From Streptomyces cinnamoneus (lineage in GTDB: Bacteria > Actinomycetota > Actinomycetes > Streptomycetales > Streptomycetaceae), in contig NZ_BMVB01000032.1 of NCBI RefSeq assembly GCF_014650495.1, positions 1 through 49,659 of the forward strand: a stretch of 49,659 nt of DNA, given 5' to 3'. The notes under the pieces were generated by a model. The model ran no database searches and was not told where the DNA came from. It saw only the letters and a program-made list of their open reading frames with translations. Made by a program: the position numbers and the translations under genes. Below, piece after piece: positions 21,977 through 30,754 of this stretch (position 1 is the first letter of the stretch; every line of letters begins with the position of its first letter).

Positions 21977-23464
21977 ATGAGTGACCGCACCCTTACTGCG
22001 GCCGACACCGAGACCGGCGTCTCCGCTCCGGCATCGACGTCCACGCACGTCGACGCCGGTGACGCCGGCTACAGCAAGGACCTCAAGTCCCGCCACGTCA
22101 ACATGATCGCCATCGGTGGAGCGATCGGCACCGGCCTCTTCCTCGGCGCCGGTGGGCGCCTCGCGAACGCGGGCCCCTCGCTCTTCATCGCCTACGCGGT
22201 CTGCGGCCTCTTCGCCTTCTTCGTCGTCCGGGCGCTCGGCGAGCTCGTGCTGTACCGCCCCTCCTCCGGCGCGTTCGTCTCGTACGCACGTGAGTTCATG
22301 GGGGAGAAGGGCGCCTACACGGCCGGCTGGCTGTACTTCCTGAACTGGGCCACCACCGGCATCGCCGACATCACGGCCGTCGCCACGTACACCCACTACT
22401 GGGGCATGTTCAGCGACATCCCGCAGTGGATCCTCGCCCTGATCGCCCTCGCGGTCGTCCTCACCGTGAACCTCATCTCGGTGAAGTACTTCGGCGAGAT
22501 GGAGTTCTGGTTCGCGATCATCAAGGTCGCCGCGATCACCATCTTCATGGTCGTCGGCATCTTCCTGCTGGCCAGCCAGCACAAGATCGGTGACAGCACC
22601 CCGGGCCTGGCCAACATCATGGACCACGGCGGTATCTTCCCGACCGGTGTCGTGCCGATGCTGATGGTCATCCAGGGTGTCGTCTTCGCCTACGCCTCGG
22701 TCGAGCTGTGCGGCGTCGCCGCGGGTGAGACCAAGAACCCCGAGAAGATCATGCCGAAGGCGATCAACTCGATCATGTGGCGCGTGGGCCTCTTCTACGT
22801 CGGCTCGGTCATCCTGCTGGCGCTGCTGCTGCCCTACACCTCCTTCATCGCCGGCGAGAGCCCGTTCGTCACCGTCCTGTCGAAGATCGGCGTGCCGTAC
22901 GCGGCCGGCGTGATGAACCTCGTGGTCCTCACCGCGGCGCTGTCCAGCCTGAACTCGGGTCTGTACTCCACCGGCCGCATCCTGCGCTCGATGGCCATGT
23001 CGGGCTCGGCGCCGAAGTTCACCGGCCTGATGAACAAGGGCCAGGTCCCCTACGGCGGCATCCTGCTCACCGCGTTCTTCTGCGTCCTCGGTGTCGGTCT
23101 GAACTTCGTCGTCCCGGCGGACGCCTTCGAGATCGTGCTGAACTTCGCCGCGATCGGCATCATCGGCACCTGGGGCATGATCATGGTCTGCTCCCTGCTC
23201 TTCTGGAAGCGCTCGCAGGACGGCCGGGTCACCCGCCCCGGCTACAAGCTGCCCTGGGCCCCGTACACCCAGATCATCACCCTGGTCTTCCTGGCCGGCG
23301 TGCTGGGCATCATGGCCTCCGACGAGGGCGCGAGCCGCACCACCGTGCTGTGCCTGCCGCTGATCGTGGCGGCGCTGGTCGGCGGCTGGTTCCTGGTCCG
23401 CGGCAAGGTCGCCCGCATCCAGGGTGAGGCCGCGCTGCAGCAGGCCGGGGCCGACAAGGAGTAA
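21977..23464 (+). CDS. ansP: Amino-acid permease, L-asparagine type (AnsP-like)
   Basis: A 495-residue permease of the APC superfamily, amino acid transporter family, with 12 predicted helices. The N-terminal AIGGAIGTGLFLGAG is the substrate-binding signature. FLNWATTGIADITAVATYTHYW and LISVKYFGEMEFWFAIIKV closely resemble E. coli AnsP, so L-asparagine uptake with a proton is the likeliest function. The start is ATG 21977, with GAAGG about 12 nt upstream. Codon bias is stronger than in the neighbours, which suggests high expression. It has a long leader and a very strong terminator, and is not part of an operon. Close relatives can take other amino acids, so the specificity is a proposal. Confidence 0.9.
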   Translation: MSDRTLTAADTETGVSAPASTSTHVDAGDAGYSKDLKSRHVNMIAIGGAIGTGLFLGAGGRLANAGPSLFIAYAVCGLFAFFVVRALGELVLYRPSSGAFVSYAREFMGEKGAYTAGWLYFLNWATTGIADITAVATYTHYWGMFSDIPQWILALIALAVVLTVNLISVKYFGEMEFWFAIIKVAAITIFMVVGIFLLASQHKIGDSTPGLANIMDHGGIFPTGVVPMLMVIQGVVFAYASVELCGVAAGETKNPEKIMPKAINSIMWRVGLFYVGSVILLALLLPYTSFIAGESPFVTVLSKIGVPYAAGVMNLVVLTAALSSLNSGLYSTGRILRSMAMSGSAPKFTGLMNKGQVPYGGILLTAFFCVLGVGLNFVVPADAFEIVLNFAAIGIIGTWGMIMVCSLLFWKRSQDGRVTRPGYKLPWAPYTQIITLVFLAGVLGIMASDEGASRTTVLCLPLIVAALVGGWFLVRGKVARIQGEAALQQAGADKE

Positions 23465-23487
23465 CCCCCGCCGCACCGCAACCCCCA

Positions 23488-23528
23488 ACGAAGGCGCCCA
23501 CCCGGCACGACCGGGTGGGCGCCTTCGT
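23488..23528 (+). terminator. Very strong terminator after the permease
   Basis: A perfect 18-bp stem (23488-23505 with 23511-23528) with the loop CACGA, 23 bp after the permease stop. It is the most stable simple hairpin noticed in the window. Confidence 0.8.
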
Positions 23529-23647
23529 GCTGCCCGCCCCGCCCCGGCCGGGCCCGCCGCCGCGCCGGGCTCACAGGCCCCGGCCGCGGGTAGCGCATCG
23601 GTTACGCTACGTACCCCCTGCCCGTCCCCGCGCGACCCGGAGCCGCC

Positions 23648-23671
23648 ATGCCCCCGCGTCAGCACCGGTGA
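23648..23671 (+). other. Seven-codon upstream ORF overlapping the photolyase start
   Basis: ATG 23648 begins a frame encoding MPPRQHR and stops at TGA 23669-23671, which overlaps the photolyase GTG 23668 as GTGA. CGGAG lies about 7 nt before the ATG, whereas the photolyase GTG has no good ribosome site of its own. The photolyase may therefore be translated by reinitiation. Confidence 0.4.
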
Positions 23672-25041
23672 GCGCCGCGGTCGCGCTGTTCACCGCGGAC
23701 CTGCGGGTGCACGACAATCCCGTGCTGCGGTCGGCGCTCGCCACGGCCGAGCAGGTCGTGCCCCTGTTCGTCGTGGACAGCGGGGTGGCCGCCGCCGGCT
23801 TCCTCGTGCCCAACAGGGCCGCCTTCCTCGCCGACGCCCTCGCAGCTCTGGACGCCGCCCTGCGGGCCCGCGGCGGACGGCTGGTCGTCCGGCACGGCGA
23901 GGTGGTCGAGGAGACCTGCCGGGTCGCCGAGGAGACCGGCGCCCCCACGGTCCACGTCGCCGCCGGGCCCAGCGGCTACGCCGCCCGTCGCGAGAGCCGC
24001 CTGCGGGCGGCCCTGTGCCGCGCCGGGCGCGAGCTGCGCGTGCACGACGGCGTCGTCACCGCGGTGGCCCCCGGGGCGGTCGTCCCCTCCGGCAAGGACC
24101 ACTACGCGGTCTTCACCCCGTACTTCCGCCGCTGGCAGGCCGAGCCCGTCCGGGACGTGCTCCCGGCACCCCGCGCGCTCACCGTCCCCCCGGTACGCTC
24201 CGACGCGCTGCCCTCCGCGGCGTCGCTGGCCCCCGGCACGGCGTCACCGGGCCTCCCCGAGGGCGGGGAGGAAGCCGGCCGCGAGCGGCTGCGCCGCTGG
24301 GAGGCAGGGCCCCTGGACGCCTACGCCCGGCAGCACGACGACCTCCCCGCGGACGGCACCTCGCGGCTCTCCCCGTACCTGCACTTCGGCTGCCTGTCAC
24401 CGGTCGAGGTGCTGCACCGGGCCCGCCGGCACGGCGGCGCGGGCGCCGACGCCTTCGTGCGCCAGCTCGCCTGGCGCGAGTTCCACCACCAGATGCTGGC
24501 CGCACGCCCCGACGCCGGCCGCCACGACTACCGCCCCCGCGGCGACCACTGGCGGGACGCCCCGGAGGAGGTCGCGGCCTGGCGCGAGGGACGGACCGGC
24601 TATCCGATCGTCGACGCGGGCATGCGACAGCTCCTGCACGAGGGCTGGATGCCCGGTCGTGCCCGGCTGCTCGCCGCCAGCTTCCTGACCAAGACCCTCT
24701 ACGTGGACTGGCGGGTCGGCGCCGCACACTTCCTGGACCTGCTGGTCGACGGAGACGTGGCCAACAACCAGCTCAACTGGCAGTGGGCCGCCGGCACCGG
24801 CAGCGACACCCGCCCCCAGCGCGTCCTCAACCCCCTCACCCAGGCCCGCCGCTTCGACCCGCAGGGCGACTACGTACGCCGCTGGGTGCCCGAACTCGCC
24901 GGCATCGAGGGCGCCGCCGTCCACCGCCCGTGGCTGCTCCCGGCGGCCGCACGCGACGGCCTCGGCTACCCCGGACCCGTCGTCGACCTGGCCGAGGGCC
25001 TGGCCCGCTTCCGGCGGGCCCGCGGCGAGCCGACGCCCTGA
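23668..25041 (+). CDS. phr: Class I deoxyribodipyrimidine photolyase
   Basis: A 457-residue photolyase/cryptochrome. The N-terminal alpha/beta antenna domain (VALFTADLRVHDNPVLRSAL) is followed by the FAD-binding helical domain with TSRLSPYLHFGCLS, QLAWREFHHQML, GYPIVDAGMRQL and the diagnostic NNQLNWQWAAGTGSDT. It should repair cyclobutane pyrimidine dimers with light. The start is GTG 23668, the only start that leaves a normal N-terminus; GTGA overlaps a seven-codon upstream ORF. A -10-like TACGCT lies at 23603-23608 within the repeat TAGCG-N9-CGCTA. S. coelicolor phr is known to be light-induced through LitR/LitS; whether that holds here cannot be read from the sequence. Confidence 0.93.
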   Translation: MSAAVALFTADLRVHDNPVLRSALATAEQVVPLFVVDSGVAAAGFLVPNRAAFLADALAALDAALRARGGRLVVRHGEVVEETCRVAEETGAPTVHVAAGPSGYAARRESRLRAALCRAGRELRVHDGVVTAVAPGAVVPSGKDHYAVFTPYFRRWQAEPVRDVLPAPRALTVPPVRSDALPSAASLAPGTASPGLPEGGEEAGRERLRRWEAGPLDAYARQHDDLPADGTSRLSPYLHFGCLSPVEVLHRARRHGGAGADAFVRQLAWREFHHQMLAARPDAGRHDYRPRGDHWRDAPEEVAAWREGRTGYPIVDAGMRQLLHEGWMPGRARLLAASFLTKTLYVDWRVGAAHFLDLLVDGDVANNQLNWQWAAGTGSDTRPQRVLNPLTQARRFDPQGDYVRRWVPELAGIEGAAVHRPWLLPAAARDGLGYPGPVVDLAEGLARFRRARGEPTP

Positions 25042-25153
25042 CGCGGGGGCCCGGAGGCCGGCAGCGGAACGCGGCGCTCTGGTCAGTCCCGATCCCGTGG
25101 GCAAGGATGTGCACCGCCCGTCAGGATCGATCGATTGGGGAGGTTCGGCGATC

Positions 25154-25942
25154 GTGTACCGAAGACCGTTACGAGCAGTGCTGAACAGCGTGATCACGGT
25201 GGTGCTGGCGTGCGGGGGAGCGGCCGTGACCGCCCCCGCCGCCCGGGCCGCCACCCCGTGCACGGCCGACAGCAGCGCCCCCGGCAGTCCCGCCCGGGCC
25301 TCGGGCGACATGCTGTCGGTGTCGCGGGGCGACGGCCGCATCGACCAGTTCCAGCAGTTCTACGACGAGCCCGGCCCCGCCTCGTACCTGCCCTTCCTCT
25401 GGCACCGGCAGCAGGACGAGCCGGGCGGCGCGTACGGCGCGTGGGAACGCGTCAGCGGCACCGCCGTCGGCCCGAAGCTCTACCAGGTGATCCCCGTCGC
25501 GAACGGCAGCGGCCGCCTTGAGGTGTTCTTCTCCTCCCGCGGCGGCTTCTGCCACACCGTCCAGGACCCCGACGGCGAGGGCTGGAGCCCCGCCGAGGGC
25601 TTCGGGCTGAGCCCGGCCCCCTACCACGGCGGCCTCTACCTCTTCCGGGAGCGCGACGGCAGGCTGCACGCCTTCGCCTCCGCCACGGGGGCCGACGCGA
25701 TGCAGGTGCGCACCGAGGACGCCACCGGCTCCGACGGGTGGGGACCCGTACGCGGCATGGGCAGGCTGCCCGACCCCTACGCGGGGCTCGGCTCGCCCAC
25801 CTCGGTCACCCAGCTCACCGACGGGCGGCTGAGCATCGTCGCCCGCGAGTGGAACCGCGACCGCTCCTGGCAGATCACCGAGGACGAACACGCCGGGTCG
25901 TGGGGCCCGTGGGAGCTGTGCGCCCGCAAGGACTGCGCCTGA
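25154..25942 (+). CDS. Secreted protein, probable beta-propeller/lectin-like
   Basis: A 262-residue protein with a signal peptide (VYRRPLRAVLNSVITVVLAC, cleavage after ARAAT). The mature part has repeated units with aromatic and DG turns: DMLSVSRGDGRIDQF, PVANGSGRLEVFFSSRG, LYLFRERDGRLHAFAS and TQLTDGRLSIVARE, with W-G-P/W-S-P motifs between. This periodicity suggests a PLL-like or tectonin-like beta-propeller that binds carbohydrate; no catalytic motif is seen. Four cysteines could form two disulphides. The start is GTG 25154 with GGGGAGG 10 nt upstream. Codon 6 is TTA (25169-25171), a marker of bldA-dependent translation. It is convergent with the NTPase/binding-protein operon. Confidence 0.75.
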   Translation: MYRRPLRAVLNSVITVVLACGGAAVTAPAARAATPCTADSSAPGSPARASGDMLSVSRGDGRIDQFQQFYDEPGPASYLPFLWHRQQDEPGGAYGAWERVSGTAVGPKLYQVIPVANGSGRLEVFFSSRGGFCHTVQDPDGEGWSPAEGFGLSPAPYHGGLYLFRERDGRLHAFASATGADAMQVRTEDATGSDGWGPVRGMGRLPDPYAGLGSPTSVTQLTDGRLSIVAREWNRDRSWQITEDEHAGSWGPWELCARKDCA

Positions 25943-25967
25943 GCCGCTCCCGCAGGCCCGGCCCGGC

Positions 25968-27512
25968 TCAGGGCGTCCGGTACGGAGGTTCCGGGCGCCC
26001 GTCGGCCGGGGGAACCTGGATCATGGGCACGGGTTTGTTGTGCGGCCAGCCCGCCGAGTGGTCGTCGAAGCTCAGGTCACCGCTGGCGAGGGTGACCCGC
26101 CCCGCGTCGTGCAGGTTGGTGATCTGCAGGTACACGGTCTCGACGTCGGGGGTCGCCCGGCCGGTCTGGGCGGTGACCATGCGCGTCGCCAGGACCGCGA
26201 CCTGCACGGCGTCGTGGTGCATGATCGCGTAGCCGTCGTGGAGCGCCGAGTCGGGGAACTTGAGCTCCTTGAAGCTCTGGTAGAAGGGCTTGAAGCCGGT
26301 CGGCGCCTCGGCGCCCTTGATCCACTGCTCGGCGGCGGCCGAGGAGGCTTCGAGGATGGTGATGTCGCTCTGCTTGAGCAGGTTGACCACCTGGTGGGCC
26401 TGCTGCACGGCGCCCGTCGAGCCCGTCGCGATGGTGATGGGCCTGGTGTGGCCGCACTGGCCGCGCGTCGAGAGGGCCTTCACCAGACCGGGCAGGTCGC
26501 GGCCGCGGCCGGCGTACAGGACCAGCTCCGACTTGGTGTGGCAGATGTTGTTGAGGGCGTTGACGAAGAGCCCCGGCTCGCCCTCCGTGTTGTTGCCGGT
26601 CGTTCCGACGAAGGAGACGCTGCGGTTCTCGATGTACTCCGGGAACGTCTCGTCGAAGGACTTGCGCATCGTCTGCACGTAGTTGTCGTTCCGGCTGTCG
26701 AACACCAGGTAGGCGTGGCGCTGGTCGGCGGGCAGCTTGTCCAGGCGCTGCCGCAGCGCCCTGGTGTAGTCGGAGTTGGACGGCGAGACCTTGAACAGGC
26801 GCTTGGCGTCGAGGTCGGTGGCGGTCAGGACGGCGCCGATCGCCGGGATCCTCCGCTTGCTGAGCTCCTCCGCGGCGGCCTGGGTGTCGGGGACGCTGAT
26901 GCCCAGGCCGGCCACGGCGACCAGGGGATGGCTGCCGCCGGTCAGCCCGGCCAGCTGCTCGACCACCGGCTGCCACCGGTCCTGGTGCTTGCCCTCGCTG
27001 GCGAGGAGCAGCTGGATCTGGGGCGTCGTCCCGTGGATGCCGGGGGAGTCCTGCGACAGGCCGGGGCACACGTTGGCCCGGCACTGGGCGGTGTAGGCGC
27101 CCTCCAGACTGCTCTTGATCTCCTCGATGGGCAGGGCGCTGGTGTCACTCGTCGTCATGGGCGTCAGCAGGGCGACCTTGACGTACGGGACCGGGCGTTT
27201 GCCGGCCTCCGGCTTCTCCCACTGGTCGCGGACCCGCTGGTTCTCCTTGGCGATCCGCTCGGTGATGTCCCTCAGCTGGGGGGCGAAGGCGAAGTGCGTC
27301 TCGTCCATGACGCCGATGCACTCCCGCTCCGCCCCCGAACCGTTCCAGACCAGGTTCGGCTCCCCGTCCGTGCACCGCTCGGCCTCGTCGGCCCGTTGCA
27401 CCAGCCACAGGGAGACCCCGGCGACGAGGGCGGCGACGACGACGAGCACGCCGATCCCCAGCCACCCCTTCCACCACGGGCGCAGTTCGTCGGGTCGTGG
27501 GCTCACGGGCAT
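25968..27512 (-). CDS. Membrane-anchored type-1 periplasmic-binding-fold protein
   Basis: A 514-residue protein with a short cytoplasmic N-terminus, one membrane helix (about residues 17-39) and a large extracytoplasmic domain. The latter resembles the branched-chain amino acid or receptor type-1 binding fold: VPYVKVALLTPMTTSDTSALP, HPLVAVAGLGISVPDTQAAAEELSKRRIPAIGAVLT, AYLVFDSRNDNYVQTMRKSFDETF and the later DGYAIMHHDAVQVA. No permease genes accompany it, so it is more likely a sensor than a transporter component. It is the second gene of a pair: the STAND-like NTPase ends 48 bp upstream and AAGGAG precedes ATG 27512 by 8 nt. A role as ligand receptor for the NTPase is an inference from linkage. 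Confidence 0.8.
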   Translation of the reverse strand: MPVSPRPDELRPWWKGWLGIGVLVVVAALVAGVSLWLVQRADEAERCTDGEPNLVWNGSGAERECIGVMDETHFAFAPQLRDITERIAKENQRVRDQWEKPEAGKRPVPYVKVALLTPMTTSDTSALPIEEIKSSLEGAYTAQCRANVCPGLSQDSPGIHGTTPQIQLLLASEGKHQDRWQPVVEQLAGLTGGSHPLVAVAGLGISVPDTQAAAEELSKRRIPAIGAVLTATDLDAKRLFKVSPSNSDYTRALRQRLDKLPADQRHAYLVFDSRNDNYVQTMRKSFDETFPEYIENRSVSFVGTTGNNTEGEPGLFVNALNNICHTKSELVLYAGRGRDLPGLVKALSTRGQCGHTRPITIATGSTGAVQQAHQVVNLLKQSDITILEASSAAAEQWIKGAEAPTGFKPFYQSFKELKFPDSALHDGYAIMHHDAVQVAVLATRMVTAQTGRATPDVETVYLQITNLHDAGRVTLASGDLSFDDHSAGWPHNKPVPMIQVPPADGRPEPPYRTP

Positions 27513-27560
27513 GATCGGGGCTCCTTGCTGACCGGACAGGCGTGGGATGCGGTGCGGTGC

Positions 27561-29564
27561 TCACATGTACTTCGCGGCCTCGTGCCGGAGCCCGACCCTG
27601 CGCGGGTCGGAACGCATGGCCAGGTCCTGGAACATCGAGCTGATGGTGAGGTTGAGCTCGGGCCGCGCCCGCGGCAGCCGGTTGCGCGGGTCGGTCGCCA
27701 GCCACAGCGAGGTCACGAGGACGGTCAGGGCCCGCCGCCCGGCGAACGAGCGCGGGGCGAGCGCGGCGGCGAGCCGGTCCGCCCGCAGGGTCGCCGTCAG
27801 CCCGGCCACCACCGGTTCGCGCAGCGGCGCGGCGGTGATCGCGTACAGCTCGTACAACCACGCCTCGGTGCTGTCGAGTTCGACCAGCTGCCCGGCGAGG
27901 TGGTCGACGACGTCGTCCAGCCGGCCGAGGGCGAGGGCGTGGTGGAGCACGTCGAGCGGATGGCCGTGCTGCAGGTGCCAGACCCTTAATCGTTCGTGCA
28001 CCGCCTCCCACTGCTGCGGCGAGCGGGCCAGCTCCTGGCAGAGCAGCAGCCGCAGCCACGGATGCAGGACCGGACCACCGGGCAGCGGCCTGGGGTGGGA
28101 GCCGTTCAGATAGCCCGAGCCGCGGCCGCCGCGCACCCCGGCGTCCTGCGGAACGGGGTCCACCAGCCACAGCCGGGTGCCCATGGCGCGGGCCAGGGTG
28201 CTGCTCGTGTGCAGGGAGAAGGTGTCCAGCAGGCCCGCGTCGCACGCGGAGTCGAACGCGCGGGCCGCGCAGCACGTCACCAGCGCGGCCCGCTGGTCGT
28301 CGGTCAGCTCCTGGAGGACGTCCGTCAGCACCGCGCTGTCGACGGGCGGCCCCTGTGGTGCGCCGTCGGCCGAGGCGCTCGCGGAGAGCAGCCCGCGCAG
28401 CAGCGCCTCGGGGTCCTCGCGCCCCACGGCGCGTGCTGCCGCGTCGAGCAGCCGGTGCGCGCTCCAGGGGTGACCGCGCGTCAGGTGGTGGACGAGCCCG
28501 GGCGCCTCCGGCAGGCGCTGGGCCACGGACGCGCCGAGCTGGGAGACCTCGCCGGCGGTCAGGTCGCGCAGCTCCACGCAGTACCAGCGCCACGACGTGT
28601 CCGGAGGAGGGTCCGGTACGGCCTGCGCCCAGCCGGCGTACGAGGTCTCTTCCGGCGCGTGGATCACCACCCCTGCCGGGCCGGGTGCGAAGGGGCCGGG
28701 AATCTTCCCGGTGTCCGACGCGGTGGCCACGACCAGGAGCGGGTCGGGCCCGTCGGCGACGTCGCGGAGCTGCATCAGCAGGTCGAGGAACTCACGGCCG
28801 CCGTCGGCGTCGATGTTGTCCAGCAGCACCACGCAGTTGCGGTCGCGCCTGCGGCGCGCGTACTCGCCGCGCAGGTCCGCCAGGAACGCCGCGCACAGCC
28901 GCCGGTCCACCGCGGCCCGGTCGATGGGGGCGTTGCTCTTGCTGAGCCGGTTGAGGGCCACGAGTTCGTGCAGGGCGGTGTGCGGTCCGGCGTACCACGC
29001 GAGCGCGGTGCGCCGGGCCAGGCCGAGCGGCAGGCGCGGTGGATGCCGGATCAGGCCGGCCAGCAGGCCGACCCCCGGTATCTGCAGCAGGTTGAGGTCC
29101 TGCAGCAGCTCCGCCATCCCGGCGGCGTGGTCGGCGACCGCCGAGCTGGCGCGGGCCTCCTGCAGCGAGCGGCGGAGCTGACGGCCGGCCCTCCGGGAGT
29201 CGTTGGGGTCCAGGGAGAGCGCGGGGTCCACCGCGACCAGGCCGAGGGTGAGCCGCGGGAAGAGCAGCGCGGGCTGCCGGGCGAAGCGGTGCGAGAGGCC
29301 GTAGGCCAGCAGGCCGGCGATCTCGTGGGGCCGGCGGGGCGCGGCCGAGCCGAAGTCGTAGAGGGCGTGCGGCCGGTGGGAGCCGAGGTAGCCCAGCCAC
29401 TCCAGGGCCGTGCTCTTGCCGCTGCCCCGCTTGCCGACCAGCACCAGGACGGGCAGCCCGGGGCCGCCCTGATCGCCGCGCCCTCCCTGCACCCGGGTGC
29501 GGCATTCCTGGTACAGCGCCTCGATGCCCTGGATCCCCACGGGCCGTGTGAATGGTTCCGGCAC
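27561..29564 (-). CDS. STAND-like P-loop NTPase paired with a binding-fold protein
   Basis: A 667-residue cytoplasmic NTPase. Walker A is GKRGSGKS at about 44-51, and a Walker B-like NCVVLLDNIDADGG has Asp near 249, followed by LLVVATASDTG as a sensor-1-like strand. The C-terminal third is helical, with WEAVHERLRVWHLQHGHPLDV and HHALALGRLDDVVDHLAG like TPR units. This layout suits a STAND-type switch, but no effector domain is recognised at either end. The start is GTG 29564 with GGGGGG about 8 nt upstream. Codon 526 is TTA (27987-27989 on the plus strand). It lies 48 bp upstream of the membrane-anchored binding-fold gene. I could not identify a named family. Confidence 0.75.
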   Translation of the reverse strand: MPEPFTRPVGIQGIEALYQECRTRVQGGRGDQGGPGLPVLVLVGKRGSGKSTALEWLGYLGSHRPHALYDFGSAAPRRPHEIAGLLAYGLSHRFARQPALLFPRLTLGLVAVDPALSLDPNDSRRAGRQLRRSLQEARASSAVADHAAGMAELLQDLNLLQIPGVGLLAGLIRHPPRLPLGLARRTALAWYAGPHTALHELVALNRLSKSNAPIDRAAVDRRLCAAFLADLRGEYARRRRDRNCVVLLDNIDADGGREFLDLLMQLRDVADGPDPLLVVATASDTGKIPGPFAPGPAGVVIHAPEETSYAGWAQAVPDPPPDTSWRWYCVELRDLTAGEVSQLGASVAQRLPEAPGLVHHLTRGHPWSAHRLLDAAARAVGREDPEALLRGLLSASASADGAPQGPPVDSAVLTDVLQELTDDQRAALVTCCAARAFDSACDAGLLDTFSLHTSSTLARAMGTRLWLVDPVPQDAGVRGGRGSGYLNGSHPRPLPGGPVLHPWLRLLLCQELARSPQQWEAVHERLRVWHLQHGHPLDVLHHALALGRLDDVVDHLAGQLVELDSTEAWLYELYAITAAPLREPVVAGLTATLRADRLAAALAPRSFAGRRALTVLVTSLWLATDPRNRLPRARPELNLTISSMFQDLAMRSDPRRVGLRHEAAKYM

Positions 29565-29743
29565 GCCGTTCGCCCCCCTTGCGCCGGCGCACGGCACGGC
29601 GCCGACGGTTACAGAATGCTGGCACGCGAGTGCGCTCCGCGCGACGGTCAGGACGAGATCCAGTGGCTCGTTCCGGGTCAACCCCGACGAACGTCAGGGG
29701 CGGGGGTTGCCCTTCGGGTCGGGTGTCGTCGATTCCCCGTCCA

Positions 29744-29755
29744 TAGGTTCGACGC
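29744..29755 (+). promoter_or_regulatory. Leaderless -10 box of the PAP2 gene
   Basis: TAGGTT at 29744-29749 is followed by six bases and ATG 29756, with no ribosome site. This fits the leaderless pattern. Confidence 0.45.
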
Positions 29756-30754
29756 ATGGAACACAGAACGATTCGTGAAAGCCGCCACCAGGAGCCCCGG
29801 TGGCGCCTGCCGGCCGCCGCCGGAGTGCTGGCCGTGGCGGCCGGGGTGCTGTGGTGGGCGGCACCGGACGGTACCGCCGGGAAGGGCGCGGTGCGGGTGA
29901 CCGCCGGGGCCTCGGCGTCGGCGTACCGCTCCGTCGCGGGAACCGCGGCGGACGCACCGGGCTGGGCGGGCGCGTTGCTCGGCCTGGCCACCGAGGGCAC
30001 GCTGGTGGTGCTCGGCCTACTGCTGGTGTGGACGGGCTGGACGGCCCTGCGCCGCCGCGACGAGCGCACCGTGGCCGGGGTGCTGCTGGCCGGAGTGGGC
30101 ATGGTGGCGGCCTACGCGGTCAGCGAGGCCCTGAAGGTGACGGTCGACGAGGAGCGCCCCTGCCGCGCGCTGCGCGGCGTCACGGCGCTCGACCCGTGCC
30201 CGGAGGTGGGGGACTGGTCGTTCCCCAGCAACCACGCGACCCTTGCCGCCGCGCTCGCCGTGGGCCTGGCCATGGTGCGCCCACGGCTCGCCGCCGTCAC
30301 CCTGCCCGTGGCCGGCCTCGCCGCGCTGCTGCGCGTCGCGGTGGGCGTGCACTACCCGCACGACGTGCTGGCCGGTGCTGTGCTCGGCGGGGCGGTGGCG
30401 GCCGCAGCCCTGCTGGCCCTGCTGCCGCTCGCCGTCCGCCTGGTCTCAGGGCCCGGATGGCTCCGGCGGGGGAGTCATGCCCGCTTCGTGCGCGACGACG
30501 GCGGCCGCGGCCCGGTTGTCGACGCCCAGGCGCGCCAGGATCGAGCTGACGTGGGCCTTGACCGTTCCTTCCACCACGTGCAGCCGCCGCGCGATCTGAC
30601 CGTTGGTCAGGCCGGCCCCCAGGTGACACAGCACGTCCCGTTCCCGGGCGGTCAGGGCGGCGACCCGCTCGCGGGCGGTGGCACGCCGCCCGGCGGCGCT
30701 GCCGGCCCCGGTGGCCGCCAGATGGGCCACCACCCGGGCGGCGACCTTCGGTGA
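29756..30754 (+). CDS. PAP2-family membrane phosphatase with an antisense-derived tail
   Basis: The first 235 residues are a PAP2 phosphatidic-acid-type phosphatase with about six membrane helices. The three catalytic motifs are present: KVTVDEERP, PSNH (in SFPSNHATLAAAL) and RVAVGVHYPHDVLAG. It would hydrolyse a lipid phosphate or undecaprenyl diphosphate. After LVSGPGW, near residue 236, the frame runs on for about 97 residues of Gly/Pro/Gln-rich sequence that is exactly antisense to the response regulator gene's 3' part. The other two forward frames also stay open past 30500, so no single frameshift gives a normal end. The tail is probably a real overlap or a lost stop. Start ATG 29756 fits the leaderless -10. 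Confidence 0.8.
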   Translation: MEHRTIRESRHQEPRWRLPAAAGVLAVAAGVLWWAAPDGTAGKGAVRVTAGASASAYRSVAGTAADAPGWAGALLGLATEGTLVVLGLLLVWTGWTALRRRDERTVAGVLLAGVGMVAAYAVSEALKVTVDEERPCRALRGVTALDPCPEVGDWSFPSNHATLAAALAVGLAMVRPRLAAVTLPVAGLAALLRVAVGVHYPHDVLAGAVLGGAVAAAALLALLPLAVRLVSGPGWLRRGSHARFVRDDGGRGPVVDAQARQDRADVGLDRSFHHVQPPRDLTVGQAGPQVTQHVPFPGGQGGDPLAGGGTPPGGAAGPGGRQMGHHPGGDLR

